Assembly: GCF_027497355.1 (NCBI RefSeq)
Contig: NZ_CP114909.1
Span: forward strand, 4,607,001-4,671,000
Length of the DNA: 64,000 nt
From: Micromonospora sp. WMMA1947
GTDB taxonomy: Bacteria > Actinomycetota > Actinomycetes > Mycobacteriales > Micromonosporaceae
Reading direction: 5' to 3'
Part shown: positions 24,558-33,749 of the stretch, in pieces
How positions within the stretch are numbered: position 1 is the first letter of the stretch
Layout: each line of letters starts with the position of its first letter
The notes under the pieces: generated by a model
Database searches by the model: none
What the model was told of the DNA's origin: nothing
The model's input: the letters and a program-made list of their open reading frames with translations, nothing else
Position numbers and translations under genes: made by a program

Positions 24558-26192
24558 TCAGCCGCGGCCGCGCTCGGCCCGGTAGCGGCGGATCAGCTCG
24601 GCGGTCGACGTGTCCACGTCGGCCAGGTCCGGGTCCGGCCCGGTGAGTTTCGGCGCGAGCTGGTTCGCCATGACCTTGCCCAGCTCCACGCCCCACTGGT
24701 CGAAGGCGTTGATGTCCCAGATCGCCGCCTCGGTGAACGTGATGTGCTCGTAGAGCGCGATCAGCTGGCCCAGCGTCGCCGGGGTGAGCTTCGGCGCCAG
24801 GATCGACGTGGTCGGGTGGTTGCCCGCCATCACCCGGTGCGGCACCACCTCGGGCGCGGTGCCCTCGGCCTCCACCTGCTCCCGGGTCCGCCCGAACGCC
24901 AGCGCGGCGGTCTGGGCGAAGAAGTTCGACATGAACAGGTCGTGCATGTCGCCCAGGTCGTGGTTGGGCCGGCTGAACGCGATGAAGTCCGCCGGGATCA
25001 GCCGGGTGCCCTGGTGGATGAGCTGGTAGAAGGCGTGCTGGCCGTTGGTGCCCGGCTCACCCCAGAAGATCTCCCCGGTCGGGTACGTCACGGGCGAGCC
25101 GTCGACGCGTACCGACTTGCCGTTGCTCTCCATGGTGAGCTGCTGCAGGTAGGCGGGGAACCGGTGCAGGTACTGCGAGTAGGGCAGCACCGCGTGGGTC
25201 TCCGCGCCGAGGAAGTCGGTGTACCAGATGTTGAGCAGGCCGAGCAGCGCCGGCACGTTGCGCTCGACCGGGGCGGACCGGAAGTACTCGTCGACCGCGT
25301 GGTAGCCGGCCAGCATCTCGCGGAACCGGTCCGGCCCGATCGCCAGCATGACCGACAGGCCGACCGCCGACGGCAGCGAGTAGCGTCCGCCCACCCAGTC
25401 CCAGAAGCCGAACATGTTCTCCGGGTCGATGCCGAAGTCCCGGACCCGCTGCTCATTGGTGCTGACCGCGACGAAGTGCCGCGCCACCGCGTCGTCGTCC
25501 GCGTCCAGCCCGGCGAGCAGCCAGCGCCGCGCCTGGTCGGCGTTGGCGAGCGTCTCCTGCGTGGAGAACGTCTTGGACACCACGACGAACAGGGTGCTCG
25601 CCGGATCCAGGTCGGCGGTCTTGTCGTGGATGTCGGTCGGGTCGATGTTCGACACGAACCGGCAGCTGATTCCCGCGTCCCGGTACGCCTTCAGCGCCTC
25701 GTACGCCATCACCGGCCCGAGGTCGGAGCCGCCGATGCCGATGTTCACCACTGTGGTGATCCGCTCGCCGGTGTGGCCGCGCCACGAGCCGGAGCGCACC
25801 CGCTGCGCGAACGCCGACATGCGGTCCAGCACGGCGTGCACGTCGGCGACCACGTCCTGGCCGTCCACGGTGAGCGACGCGTCCGCCGGCAGGCGCAGCG
25901 CGGTGTGCAGCACGGCCCGGTCCTCGGTGACGTTGATGTGCCGGCCGGCGAACATGGCCGCGATCCGGTCGGTCAGCCCGACCCGCTCGGCCAGCGCGCC
26001 GAGCAGCGCGATCGTCTCGTCGGTGACCAGGTGCTTGCTGTAGTCCACGTGCAGGTCGGCGACCTCACCGGTGAGCCGCTCACCCCGCTGCCCGTCGGCG
26101 GCGAACAGGTCGCGCAGGTGCGTGCCGCGCATCGCCTCGGCGTGCTTGCGCAGCGCCTGCCATTCGTCGGTGGTGGTGACGTCCACAGCCAT
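24558..26192 (-). CDS. pgi: Glucose-6-phosphate isomerase
   Basis: A 544-residue cytosolic isomerase interconverting glucose-6-phosphate and fructose-6-phosphate. Signatures present: [18 protein letters not shown] (phosphate loop), [35 protein letters not shown] and [19 protein letters not shown] with the catalytic Glu/His region, and [12 protein letters not shown] near the C terminus. Length matches the long PGI type of E. coli and eukaryotes. ATG 26192 has GGAGAAG about 9 nt upstream. No other glycolytic or pentose-phosphate gene is nearby. Confidence 0.96.
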   Translation of the reverse strand: MAVDVTTTDEWQALRKHAEAMRGTHLRDLFAADGQRGERLTGEVADLHVDYSKHLVTDETIALLGALAERVGLTDRIAAMFAGRHINVTEDRAVLHTALRLPADASLTVDGQDVVADVHAVLDRMSAFAQRVRSGSWRGHTGERITTVVNIGIGGSDLGPVMAYEALKAYRDAGISCRFVSNIDPTDIHDKTADLDPASTLFVVVSKTFSTQETLANADQARRWLLAGLDADDDAVARHFVAVSTNEQRVRDFGIDPENMFGFWDWVGGRYSLPSAVGLSVMLAIGPDRFREMLAGYHAVDEYFRSAPVERNVPALLGLLNIWYTDFLGAETHAVLPYSQYLHRFPAYLQQLTMESNGKSVRVDGSPVTYPTGEIFWGEPGTNGQHAFYQLIHQGTRLIPADFIAFSRPNHDLGDMHDLFMSNFFAQTAALAFGRTREQVEAEGTAPEVVPHRVMAGNHPTTSILAPKLTPATLGQLIALYEHITFTEAAIWDINAFDQWGVELGKVMANQLAPKLTGPDPDLADVDTSTAELIRRYRAERGRG

Positions 26193-26366
26193 CGGGTCGA
26201 TCTTCTCCTTCACGACGGGCGGTCGGCCGGCCTGCGCCGGCGAACCCCACAAGCCTGCCACCCGGACCGGTCGCGCGCGACGCGACCCGGCGGTGAGCAC
26301 CGTGCGGGCCGGACTTTCCGGCCGCCGCGGCGGGACACGCCCTTGGGACATCTGTACGACACGCCG

Positions 26367-26379
26367 GTCACTGAGTGAC
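26367..26379. promoter_or_regulatory. Short inverted repeat upstream of the ABC exporter
   Basis: GTCAC-TGA-GTGAC lies 58 bp before the exporter start, next to an AT-richer stretch (TGTATCGATT) that could hold a -10. It is a possible operator in the 244-bp divergent region between pgi and the exporter; no partner regulator is evident. Confidence 0.25.
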
Positions 26380-26436
26380 ATGTATCGATTGCGGAACGTA
26401 AGCTCCGGAATCGTCGGCTTACCGGAGGAGGCACGG

Positions 26437-28404
26437 ATGGCAGCGGTTTTCGGTCCTCGGCGCCCCTCGGACGAGCACCCGCCGGACGAGCCCGCCACGG
26501 CCGGGAGCGCGGCGGGCGACGAGTCACCGCTGCCGGAGTTGGCGGACGGGCACTGGATGAACCGTGCCACCGAGTTCGCCCACACCAGCTTCTGGTCGGT
26601 GGCGCGCCGGCTGCCCGCCCTCGTGCGCGAGGCCATCGGCCTGGCCTGGGCGACCAGCCGCCGGGACACGCTCGCCTCGATCGGGCTCAACGTGGTCGCC
26701 GGCCTGCTCACCACCTTCGGCCTGCTCGCCACCACCGGCGTGCTCCAGCAGCTCTTCGCCGCCGGGCCGACACCGGACCGGATCCGGGCGGCCCTGCCCG
26801 CGTTGCTGCTCGCGGCCGCCGCCGTGACGGCCCGGGGAGCGCTGACCGTCGCCGCCGGCTGGGCGCAGGCGCGGCTCATCCCGCAAATCAACTACCAGGT
26901 GGAACTCCGGCTGTTCGAGGCGACCACCGCTGTGGAACTCGCCGCGTTCGACGACGCCGGTTTCGCCGAGGAGATGGATCGTGCCCGGGACCGGGGCATG
27001 GCCGAGGCCGCGTCGATCGTGGACCACACCGTGAACCTGGTGACCGGTGTCGTGGGTGTGCTGGCCACCGCCGCTGCGGTCACCGTCATCCAGCCCGTCC
27101 TGCTGCCGTGCCTGCTGCTCGCCGCGGTGCCCGAGGCCGTCACCGCGGTCAAGCTGGCGCGGCGGCAGTACCTGGCGTTGCTGGCCTGGATCACCCGTCG
27201 CCGCCGGATGTTCATGCTGGCCCGGTTGATGGCCGACCGGCACACGGCCGCCGAGATCCGTGCCTACCAGATGCGGGACTTCCTGCTCGCCGAGTACCAC
27301 CGGATGATGACCGTGGAGACACAGGCCCAGCTCCGGCTGGCCCGTTCGCAGACCGTCACCCGAGGACTCGGCCTGTCGGTGACCGGGGTGGCCGCGTTCG
27401 CGGTCTACGCCGTACTGGGCGGGCTGCTGATGGGCGGCGTGGTGGCGCTGGCGGCGGCGGCCACCGCGCTGCTCGCGCTCCAGTCCGCGCGGACGAGCCT
27501 GCGCACGGCGGTCTTCGCCACCAACTCGCTCTACGAGGACGCCCTCTACTACCAGGACTACCGCGACTTCCTCGACCGGGCGGCGCGGCGGATCCCGGCC
27601 GGCGGGCACCTGCGCGTCGACGGGTTCGAGCGCATCGATGTCGACCGGGTCAGCCTGCGCTACCCGGACACCGAGAGCGCGGCGGTCGACGAGGTCAGCC
27701 TGACGGTACGGCGGGGTGAGGTGATCGCGCTGGTGGGGGAGAACGGCTCCGGCAAGACCACGCTCGCCAAGCTGATCGCCGGCCTCTACCGGCCCACCGG
27801 CGGCACGATCCGCTGGGACGGCGTGGACGCCGCCGACCTGGACCCACGGCAGACCGCCGCCCAGGTCGCGGTGATGAGCCAGGACTGGTGGAAGTTCCCG
27901 TTCACCGCCCGGCAGAACATCCGCGTCGGCCGCCACGACCGCGCCGGCGGGGCCGGCCCCAGCGTGGAGACCGCCGCCCGGGACGCCGCCGCGCACGACA
28001 TGATCAGCGAGTTGCCGTTCGGGTACGACACGCTGCTGGACCGGCAGTTCAAGAACGGGCAGGACCTGTCCGGCGGGCAGTGGCAGCGGCTGGTGGCCGC
28101 CCGCGGTCTCTACCGCGACGCCCGGCTGCTGATCTGCGACGAGCCGTCCGCCGCCCTGGACGCGCGTGCCGAGCACGCCCTCTTCCAGCACCTGCGGCGG
28201 CACCCCGACCGGGCCGTGGTGCTGATCACCCACCGGCTCGCGAACGTCCGGCACGCCGACCGGATCTTCGTCATGGACCACGGCCGGCTCGTGCAGTCGG
28301 GCGACCACGACACGTTGATGGCCCAGGGCGGGCTCTACCGGGAACTGTTCGAGTTGCAGGCCGCCGGCTACCTCGCGGGCAGCGCGGAGCCTGCCGACGG
28401 TTGA
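26437..28404 (+). CDS. Exporter-type ABC protein (peptide/lipid), permease-ATPase fusion
   Basis: A 655-residue half-transporter: cytoplasmic N-terminal tail (about 85 residues), six membrane helices, then an ATPase with Walker [11 protein letters not shown]-loop [16 protein letters not shown], signature LSGGQWQR, Walker [13 protein letters not shown] and switch His VLITHR. The closest style is the exporters found beside lanthipeptide and similar peptide clusters in actinomycetes, but no precursor peptide or modifying enzyme is nearby and there is no peptidase domain. Likely a homodimer exporting an unknown substrate. GGAGGAG precedes the ATG. Confidence 0.85.
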   Translation: MAAVFGPRRPSDEHPPDEPATAGSAAGDESPLPELADGHWMNRATEFAHTSFWSVARRLPALVREAIGLAWATSRRDTLASIGLNVVAGLLTTFGLLATTGVLQQLFAAGPTPDRIRAALPALLLAAAAVTARGALTVAAGWAQARLIPQINYQVELRLFEATTAVELAAFDDAGFAEEMDRARDRGMAEAASIVDHTVNLVTGVVGVLATAAAVTVIQPVLLPCLLLAAVPEAVTAVKLARRQYLALLAWITRRRRMFMLARLMADRHTAAEIRAYQMRDFLLAEYHRMMTVETQAQLRLARSQTVTRGLGLSVTGVAAFAVYAVLGGLLMGGVVALAAAATALLALQSARTSLRTAVFATNSLYEDALYYQDYRDFLDRAARRIPAGGHLRVDGFERIDVDRVSLRYPDTESAAVDEVSLTVRRGEVIALVGENGSGKTTLAKLIAGLYRPTGGTIRWDGVDAADLDPRQTAAQVAVMSQDWWKFPFTARQNIRVGRHDRAGGAGPSVETAARDAAAHDMISELPFGYDTLLDRQFKNGQDLSGGQWQRLVAARGLYRDARLLICDEPSAALDARAEHALFQHLRRHPDRAVVLITHRLANVRHADRIFVMDHGRLVQSGDHDTLMAQGGLYRELFELQAAGYLAGSAEPADG

Positions 28405-28431
28405 CCTCCAGCGCACTCGAACTCCTACCGT
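28401..28431 (+). promoter_or_regulatory. Promoter with 19-bp spacer before the aldo/keto reductase
   Basis: TTGACC (28401-28406) and TACCGT (28426-28431) are separated by 19 bp, with a partial dyad (ACCTCCAG...CTCGAACT) in the spacer. Over-long spacers with a central dyad are typical of MerR-family activated promoters. The -35 overlaps the stop of the upstream exporter gene. No merR gene is present in the window. Confidence 0.45.
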
Positions 28432-28481
28432 GACCGGACCGCGCGCCACCCGGCCGGCGCGGTGCACACCAGGGAGTTCAC

Positions 28482-29531
28482 ATGCGCTATCGCGTCCTCG
28501 GCGGCACCGGCATCGAGGTCAGCGTCCACTGCCTCGGCACCATGATGTTCGGCGCGGTCGGCAACCCCGACCACGACGACTGCGCCCGGATCCTCCACGC
28601 CGCACTCGACCGTGGAGTCAACTTTGTGGACACCGCCGACATGTACTCGGCCGGCGAGTCGGAGGAGATCGTCGGCAAGGCCCTGCGCGGCCGGCGCGAC
28701 GACGTGGTGCTCGCCACGAAGGTGCACTTCCCCATGGGGGAGGGGCCCAACCGGGGCGGTAACTCGCGACGCTGGATCGTCCGGGCGGTCGAGGACAGCC
28801 TGCGCCGGCTGGGCACCGACTGGATCGATCTCTACCAGGTGCACCGTCCCGACCACACCACCGACGTCGAGGAGACGCTCGGCGCGCTCACCGACCTGGT
28901 CCGGGCCGGGAAGATCCGCGCGTTCGGCTGCTCGACCTTCCCGGCCGAGGAGATCGTCGAGGCGCACCACGTCGCCGAGCGGCGTGCGCTGGGCCGCTTC
29001 CGCACCGAGCAGCCGCCGTACTCGATCCTGGCGCGCGGCATCGAGGCGTCGGTGCTGCCGGTGTGCCGCCGCTACCGGATGGGTGTGCTGGTGTGGAGCC
29101 CGCTGGCCTCCGGGTTCCTGTCCGGCCGGTACCGGCAGGGCCGGCCCGTCGACCTCGGCGCCGGCCGCCCGGCGCTGACCCCGGCCCGGTTCGACCCGGC
29201 GCTGCCGGGCAACACCGCGAAGTACGCCGCCGTCGAGGAACTGGTCGCGCTCGCCGACGAGGTGGGCTGCACGCTGCCGCAGCTCGCCGTGGCGTTCACC
29301 GCCGTGCACCCGGCGGTCACGTCGACCATCATCGGACCGCGCACGATGGACCAGTTGGACGCGCTGCTCGCCGGGGCGGAGCTGACGCTCGACGACGCGG
29401 TGCTGGACCGCATCGACGAGATCGTCCCGCCCGGCACCAACCTCTACCAGCCCGACGGCGCCTGGTCCCCGCCCACCCTGACCGACCCGTCCCACCGCCG
29501 CCGTCCCCTCCCAGCCCGAGCCGCCGCCTGA
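28482..29531 (+). CDS. Aldo/keto reductase
   Basis: A 349-residue TIM-barrel oxidoreductase (AKR superfamily, Tas/YghZ-like). Visible hallmarks: NFVDTADMYSAGESEEIVG (catalytic Asp and Tyr), ATKVHFPMG (catalytic Lys), DWIDLYQVHRPD (catalytic His) and the NADPH-binding C terminus with VTSTIIGPRTMDQLDALL. It would reduce an aldehyde or ketone with NADPH; the substrate is unknown. ATG follows AGGGAG. A MerR-like promoter suggests stress or electrophile induction. Confidence 0.9.
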   Translation: MRYRVLGGTGIEVSVHCLGTMMFGAVGNPDHDDCARILHAALDRGVNFVDTADMYSAGESEEIVGKALRGRRDDVVLATKVHFPMGEGPNRGGNSRRWIVRAVEDSLRRLGTDWIDLYQVHRPDHTTDVEETLGALTDLVRAGKIRAFGCSTFPAEEIVEAHHVAERRALGRFRTEQPPYSILARGIEASVLPVCRRYRMGVLVWSPLASGFLSGRYRQGRPVDLGAGRPALTPARFDPALPGNTAKYAAVEELVALADEVGCTLPQLAVAFTAVHPAVTSTIIGPRTMDQLDALLAGAELTLDDAVLDRIDEIVPPGTNLYQPDGAWSPPTLTDPSHRRRPLPARAAA

Positions 29532-29599
29532 CCCGTCCCGCCCACCCGCCCCCGTCGCGCTCCCTCCCCGCCCTCCGCTCCCCACCCGCACCCCTCGCC

Positions 29600-29672
29600 G
29601 TCGATCATGGACTTCCGGCCCCGGCAAACAGCGCAATCCGGACACCCGAGGGGCAGAAACCGCAAGATCGAC
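29600..29672. repeat. Dispersed intergenic repeat, copy 1
   Basis: A 73-bp imperfect inverted repeat: GTCGATC at the left end, AAGATCGAC at the right, with GCGCAATCCGG in the centre. It shares GATC-based ends, the GCAATCCGG core and a following G-rich tail with the element at 39104-39177. Both lie between genes, suggesting a REP-like family scattered in the genome. Confidence 0.55.
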
Positions 29673-29731
29673 GGGGGCGGGGGGCAGGCGGGGCAGGGCA
29701 GGCGGGGCGGGCTGGGGGAGGGGCGGGTGGG
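29673..29731 (+). repeat. G-rich tract with G-quadruplex potential
   Basis: At least nine runs of three or more G occur within about 60 bp on the plus strand, directly after the dispersed repeat and upstream of kptA. This exceeds the requirement for intramolecular G-quadruplexes in DNA or in a kptA leader RNA. Confidence 0.45.
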
Positions 29732-29773
29732 AACTGCGTCGACACAAGAAGGGTGCGGCTCCACACTGGGCGG

Positions 29774-30316
29774 GTGGAACATCGCGATCTTGTCCGGGTG
29801 AGCAAGCGGCTGTCGCTGGCGTTGCGGCACCGGCCCGACGCGTTCGGGTTGCGGCTCGACCGGGCGGGCTGGGTGCCCGTGGCCGATGTGCTCGCCGGGC
29901 TGGGGATCAGCCGCGCCCAGTTGGACGCCGTGGTCGCCGGCAACGACAAGCAGCGCTTCGCGGTCGAGACCGGCCCGGACGGGGCCGACCGGATCCGCGC
30001 CAACCAGGGGCATTCCGTCCCGGTCGACCTGGGCCTCACCCCGGCCGCGCCGCCGCCCCGGCTGTTCCACGGCACCGGCGAGGCCGTGCTGGACGCGATC
30101 CGGGCGCAGGGGCTGCGCCGGGGCGGGCGGCACCACGTACACCTGTCGCCTAATGTGGCGACGGCCCGGCGCGTCGGCGCGCGCCGCGGCGACGCGGTGG
30201 TGGTGCTGACGGTGGACGCGGCGGCGATGGCCGAGGCCGGGTACCTGTTCTACCGCTCGGCGAACGGGGTGTGGCTCACCGACACGGTGCCGCCGCCCTA
30301 CCTCGGCACCACCTGA
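29774..30316 (+). CDS. kptA: RNA 2'-phosphotransferase / KptA
   Basis: A 180-residue KptA/Tpt1 protein that removes a 2'-phosphate from RNA using NAD+, through an ADP-ribosylated intermediate. Residues 1-75 hold the winged-helix part (VRVSKRLSLALRHRPDAFGL with the Arg-His pair, then KQRF and IRANQGHS), and the rest the ADP-ribosyltransferase-like fold (LFHGTGEAVLDAIRAQGL, HHVHLSP). GTG 29774 is chosen by family length; GTG 29798 is an alternative. The bacterial substrate is unclear, since tRNA splicing of the fungal type is absent in bacteria. Confidence 0.87.
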   Translation: MEHRDLVRVSKRLSLALRHRPDAFGLRLDRAGWVPVADVLAGLGISRAQLDAVVAGNDKQRFAVETGPDGADRIRANQGHSVPVDLGLTPAAPPPRLFHGTGEAVLDAIRAQGLRRGGRHHVHLSPNVATARRVGARRGDAVVVLTVDAAAMAEAGYLFYRSANGVWLTDTVPPPYLGTT

Positions 30317-30323
30317 GCGGCGG

Positions 30324-31607
30324 TCAGCAGGCGGTCACCGGGTGGGCGACCACGGCGTCGAACAGGTACGCGAGGTCGTTCGGCGCGGCCCGGTCGGGCT
30401 GGACGGCGCCGGTGCTGTCGGTGGCGCGGGCGCGCAGGACGTGCCGCCCGGCGGTCGCCGGGCACCAGCGGACGGTCCAGCGCTGCCAGGCGCCGCCCCG
30501 GTCGGCGGCGACCAGGTCGGCCGGGCGCCATCCGTCGCCGGTGTCCACCTCGACGTGCGCGATCGGGCCGTTGCCGGACCAGGAACGACCGGTCAGCAGC
30601 ACCTCCTCGCCGGCCGGCACCCGCGCGTCCCAGGGCAGCTCGAACGCGCTGCGCACCGGCTGGGCGGTGAGCACGGTGCCGTCGGCCGGGTGGCCGGGGC
30701 CGAACATCCGGTAGAACTGGGTGTTCCACGGCGAGAACAGCGGCGTGGTGGAGACCTCGATCGCGCCCACCCACTTGATCGAGGAGATGCCGACCCAGCC
30801 GGGCACCACGACCCGCACCGGGAAGCCGTGGTCGGCTGGGAGCGGCTCGCCGTTCATCTCGTACGCCAGCAGCACGTCGTCGAGCGCCTTGGCGACCGGC
30901 ATCGGACGGCGTACCCGGCCGAGGTTGACCCCGCCGGAGACGTAGTCCGGGTCGAGGCCCTCGGGCATCACGTCGACCGCCTCGTCGCGCAGCCCGGCCA
31001 GGCGCAGCACCGTGCCGAGCCGCACGCCCCGCCACCGGGCGACGCCGACGCTGCCGAGTCCCCACGCTACGCCCGGGGTGGGCTCGTCCTGCTGCTCGGC
31101 GAAGTAGCGGCGCCCGTTGCCGGCGCACTCCAGCAGCGCCGCGTGCTCCTCGGCGGGCAGCCGGCGCAGCTCGTCGAGGTCGAACTCGACCGGATTGTCG
31201 CGGGTCGGCGCGCCGCGCAGGCCGTCGCCGAACAGGCGCAGCCGCCAGGTGGCCGCGTCCAGGTGCGGGGTGACCGTGTGGTTGCGGACGAAGAAGCGGT
31301 CGGTCGGGACCACGTACCCCTGGCCGGCCATCGACGGCCAGCGCATCTCGGCGTTGGTGTCCAGCGGGCGCAGCAGCTCCGGCGGCAGCGGCTTGACGAT
31401 CGGCGCGCCGGGGTCGACGCCGACCGGCGCGGGTGCCACCGCGACCGGCTCGCGCTCCGCGGCGGCGGCGGTCACCGCGGCCATCGCCGCGCCCACCTCC
31501 AGCAGCCGCTCGCGGTCGACGCCCGGCCCGTGCGCCTGCCCGGCGAGCCACTGCCGGCTCCGGTCGGCGTCGTGGACGGCTTCGGCGGGGGACGGGGACT
31601 GAGTCAC
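30324..31607 (-). CDS. Molybdopterin-dependent sulfite oxidase-type enzyme
   Basis: A 427-residue cytoplasmic protein (no signal peptide seen) with the oxidoreductase molybdopterin domain: TDRFFVRNHTVTPHLD, the Mo-ligating Cys in LLECAGNGR near residue 160, and VSGGVNLGRVRRPMPV. A Mo-cofactor dimerisation domain follows (residues about 300-420, ending TACREDxL-type replaced by ARATDSTGAVQP). No haem domain is present, so it resembles SoxC/plant-type sulfite oxidases. In this sulfur island it would oxidise the sulfite that SsuD releases to sulfate. Its cofactor metal could be supplied by modABC. It converges on kptA with a 7-bp gap. Confidence 0.87.
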   Translation of the reverse strand: MTQSPSPAEAVHDADRSRQWLAGQAHGPGVDRERLLEVGAAMAAVTAAAAEREPVAVAPAPVGVDPGAPIVKPLPPELLRPLDTNAEMRWPSMAGQGYVVPTDRFFVRNHTVTPHLDAATWRLRLFGDGLRGAPTRDNPVEFDLDELRRLPAEEHAALLECAGNGRRYFAEQQDEPTPGVAWGLGSVGVARWRGVRLGTVLRLAGLRDEAVDVMPEGLDPDYVSGGVNLGRVRRPMPVAKALDDVLLAYEMNGEPLPADHGFPVRVVVPGWVGISSIKWVGAIEVSTTPLFSPWNTQFYRMFGPGHPADGTVLTAQPVRSAFELPWDARVPAGEEVLLTGRSWSGNGPIAHVEVDTGDGWRPADLVAADRGGAWQRWTVRWCPATAGRHVLRARATDSTGAVQPDRAAPNDLAYLFDAVVAHPVTAC

Positions 31608-31691
31608 GGCTGACCTCCGGGGTGGGCGACGCTGCCTTTCCTATTCAACCAGTAGGACTTCTCATCGATCCATCCCAGGTGGGCGGCAACG

Positions 31692-32330
31692 TCACGCCGC
31701 ACCGATCAGCGTCACCACACCGGCCGCCACGAGCACCCCGGCCCAGAGCCGGTCGACGTTGAACCAGGCGCGGCGCAGCACACCGACGCCGAGCACCTCG
31801 TACACAGCCACGGCCACGGCCAGCGCGACGCCGAGCATGGCGGCGGTGTGCACGGCCGCGGCGAGCAGGCCGGTCAGCGCCCCGGCCGGCGCGGCGGCGA
31901 GGTGCCCGGCGTGCGGGCCTCCGCCGGCCGCCGGTTCGGCGAGCAGCACCGGCAGCAGCATCAGGCCCGCGCCGTGCGCCGCCGACATCAGGAACGACCA
32001 GGCGGTGAGCTGCGCCGCCGACAGCCGCATCCCGGCCCACCGGAAGTGCCGCTCGGACAGCAGCCGCCACAGCCCGAACCCGACCAGCAGCACCCCGCCG
32101 GTCACCGCGACCAGGGTGCTCGCGGTGACCGACCGGGTGGCGCTCACCAGCGCGGCGACCACCGCCACCGACGCCAGGTGACCGGCGGCGATCGGCGGCA
32201 GGGCCGCCAGCAGCGCCGCCCGGCGGCGCTCCTGCAGGCCCCGGGCCACCGCGAACAGCCACCCCATCGCCGGGTTCAGGCCGTGGAACGCGCCGAGGCC
32301 GGCCAGCGCCGCCCAGGTCGCGCCGGTCAC
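31692..32330 (-). CDS. Small integral-membrane protein in the sulfur island
   Basis: A 212-residue protein with about six helices: AALAGLGAFHGLNPAMGWLFAVARG near the N terminus, VTGGVLLVGFGLWRLL in the middle, a loop with HAGHLAAAP and a final helix. The GLNPAMGW-like start recalls metal- or proton-linked membrane proteins, but I do not recognise a named family. GTG 32330 overlaps the methanethiol-oxidase-type gene by four bases, so the two are co-translated. It may supply copper or help mature that enzyme, which is inference from position and the His pair only. Confidence 0.6.
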   Translation of the reverse strand: MTGATWAALAGLGAFHGLNPAMGWLFAVARGLQERRRAALLAALPPIAAGHLASVAVVAALVSATRSVTASTLVAVTGGVLLVGFGLWRLLSERHFRWAGMRLSAAQLTAWSFLMSAAHGAGLMLLPVLLAEPAAGGGPHAGHLAAAPAGALTGLLAAAVHTAAMLGVALAVAVAVYEVLGVGVLRRAWFNVDRLWAGVLVAAGVVTLIGAA

Positions 32331-33733
32331 GGGAAGCAGTACGAGTCGGACGAGGCGTCGCCGCCCTGCAACCGGGTCTGGTGCACGCGCAGGCCGCGGA
32401 ACTCCTCGCCGCGCGGGAAGAACCGCGGGTCCGGTACGAGGCCGCCGCTGTCCGGGTCGACGTCCAGCTTCGCCACCCAGGCGCCCACGCCGTCGGGGTA
32501 GAACTGGTCGTCCCAGGCGCCGTAGAGGGAGTTGCTGACGTAGACGCGCCGGCCGTCGCGGCTGATCTCGACCATCTGCGGGCCGCCGGCCAGTGGCTCG
32601 TCCGGGTACGCCGGGTGCGGGGTGCGGTTGACGATGCCGCCCAGGCGCACCGAGCCGGCGCGTACCGGGTGGAACGGGTCGCTGACGTCGTAGCGGATCA
32701 GTTCGCCGGTGCCCCAGCAGGAGACGTGCAGGAACCTGTCGTCCACCGACAGGTCGATGTCGGTGACCAGCGGCGGTACCGCCCCGAACGGTTTGAGCAG
32801 GTCCGGCAGGTCGTCCGGGTCGGCCGGTTCGGCCGGGATGTCGATCACCTTGGTGACAGCCCAGGTGCCGCCGTCGCGGTGCCACAGCCAGATCGAGGCG
32901 GACAGGTCCTCGACGCTGATCACCACGCCGACGAAGCCGTACGACTTCGTCGGGTCGTGCGCGGGGCGCAGCTCCAGCGGCATCTGGTACTGCTCGCCGA
33001 GGTCGACGCGCTGCACGTGCCGGCGCCTCGCCAGGTCCCAGAAGTGGATCGCGTGCCCGTACCGGCGCCCCAGCAGCAGCTCACCGATGATGCCGTCCTC
33101 GATCATCGACGGCGTGCCCCACTCGCTGGTGACCAGCACGTCCTGCGTGTAGTGCCACCAGAAGTCGTACGCCAGGAACTGCGGCCCCCGGTCGGCCTCC
33201 CACGCGCCGCGTACCTCGAACGTGGTGTGGTCGAGCACGGCGATGCCGCCCGGCCCCTCCTGCCCGTCGGCGCCGCCGAGCGCGGAGACGTAGATGCCGT
33301 CCGGCCCGCAGTGCACGGTGTGCGGGCGGGAGTACCCGGCGCGCTCACCCAGCTCCTTCGCCTCGATCACCTTGACCAGGTTCGGCCGGCGCGGGTCGGG
33401 CTTGGTGTCCAGCACGTGGATCCGGGACGAGCGCAGGCCCGGCACGATCAGGTAGCGGCGTTCCACGTGCGGGTGCGGCGCGGTCGGGCAGAGCGCGCTG
33501 CTGCACGCGTTCCACCCGAAGTGGTGCAGTTCGTCGCCGGTGTTCGGCAGCTCGGTCCAGCCCACCACCCGGCCGTACGAGTCGGAGTCCGGGTCGGTGT
33601 CGAGCACCGCGATGGCGTCGGGGCGCTGTCCGGCGCGGTCGAACGCGGCGACGTACGCGAGCTTCTCGGCCGGCGCGGCGGCGGCGAGCGCGGGGGAGGG
33701 GTAGAAGGTCGGGTCGGGTGTCCAGCGGGTCAT
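32327..33733 (-). CDS. SBP56 family protein, methanethiol oxidase-type
   Basis: A 468-residue protein of the selenium-binding protein 56 family, whose characterised members oxidise methanethiol to formaldehyde, H2S and H2O2. Hallmarks: DELHHFGWNACSSALC near residue 65-80, PGLRSSRIHVLDTKPDP, GYSRPHTVHC, YDFWWHYTQDVLVTSEWG, FLHVSCWGTGELIRYDVSDP, AGGPQMVEISRDGRRVYVSNS and a C-terminal GGDASSDS. Length matches the family. The conserved Cys and His residues suggest metal binding. Its neighbours (sulfite oxidase, SsuABC, SsuD) place it in organosulfur breakdown. ATG 33733 follows GAGGGAGAAC. Confidence 0.87.
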   Translation of the reverse strand: MTRWTPDPTFYPSPALAAAAPAEKLAYVAAFDRAGQRPDAIAVLDTDPDSDSYGRVVGWTELPNTGDELHHFGWNACSSALCPTAPHPHVERRYLIVPGLRSSRIHVLDTKPDPRRPNLVKVIEAKELGERAGYSRPHTVHCGPDGIYVSALGGADGQEGPGGIAVLDHTTFEVRGAWEADRGPQFLAYDFWWHYTQDVLVTSEWGTPSMIEDGIIGELLLGRRYGHAIHFWDLARRRHVQRVDLGEQYQMPLELRPAHDPTKSYGFVGVVISVEDLSASIWLWHRDGGTWAVTKVIDIPAEPADPDDLPDLLKPFGAVPPLVTDIDLSVDDRFLHVSCWGTGELIRYDVSDPFHPVRAGSVRLGGIVNRTPHPAYPDEPLAGGPQMVEISRDGRRVYVSNSLYGAWDDQFYPDGVGAWVAKLDVDPDSGGLVPDPRFFPRGEEFRGLRVHQTRLQGGDASSDSYCFP

Positions 33734-33749
33734 CTGTTCTCCCTCGTTC

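Noticed and set aside
26393..26416. ECF-type promoter (GGAAC...CGTC) before the ABC exporter
   Set aside because: The spacing between the two hexamers is only 14 bp, too short for known ECF promoters (16-17 bp).
26437..28404. Lanthipeptide or other RiPP cluster around the exporter
   Set aside because: No precursor peptide, modifying enzyme or leader peptidase was seen within several kilobases; the flanks are pgi and an aldo/keto reductase.
30342..31613. 423-codon plus-strand frame opposite the sulfite oxidase
   Set aside because: Composition typical of an antisense shadow; the minus-strand frame carries the Mo-ligand Cys and domain motifs.
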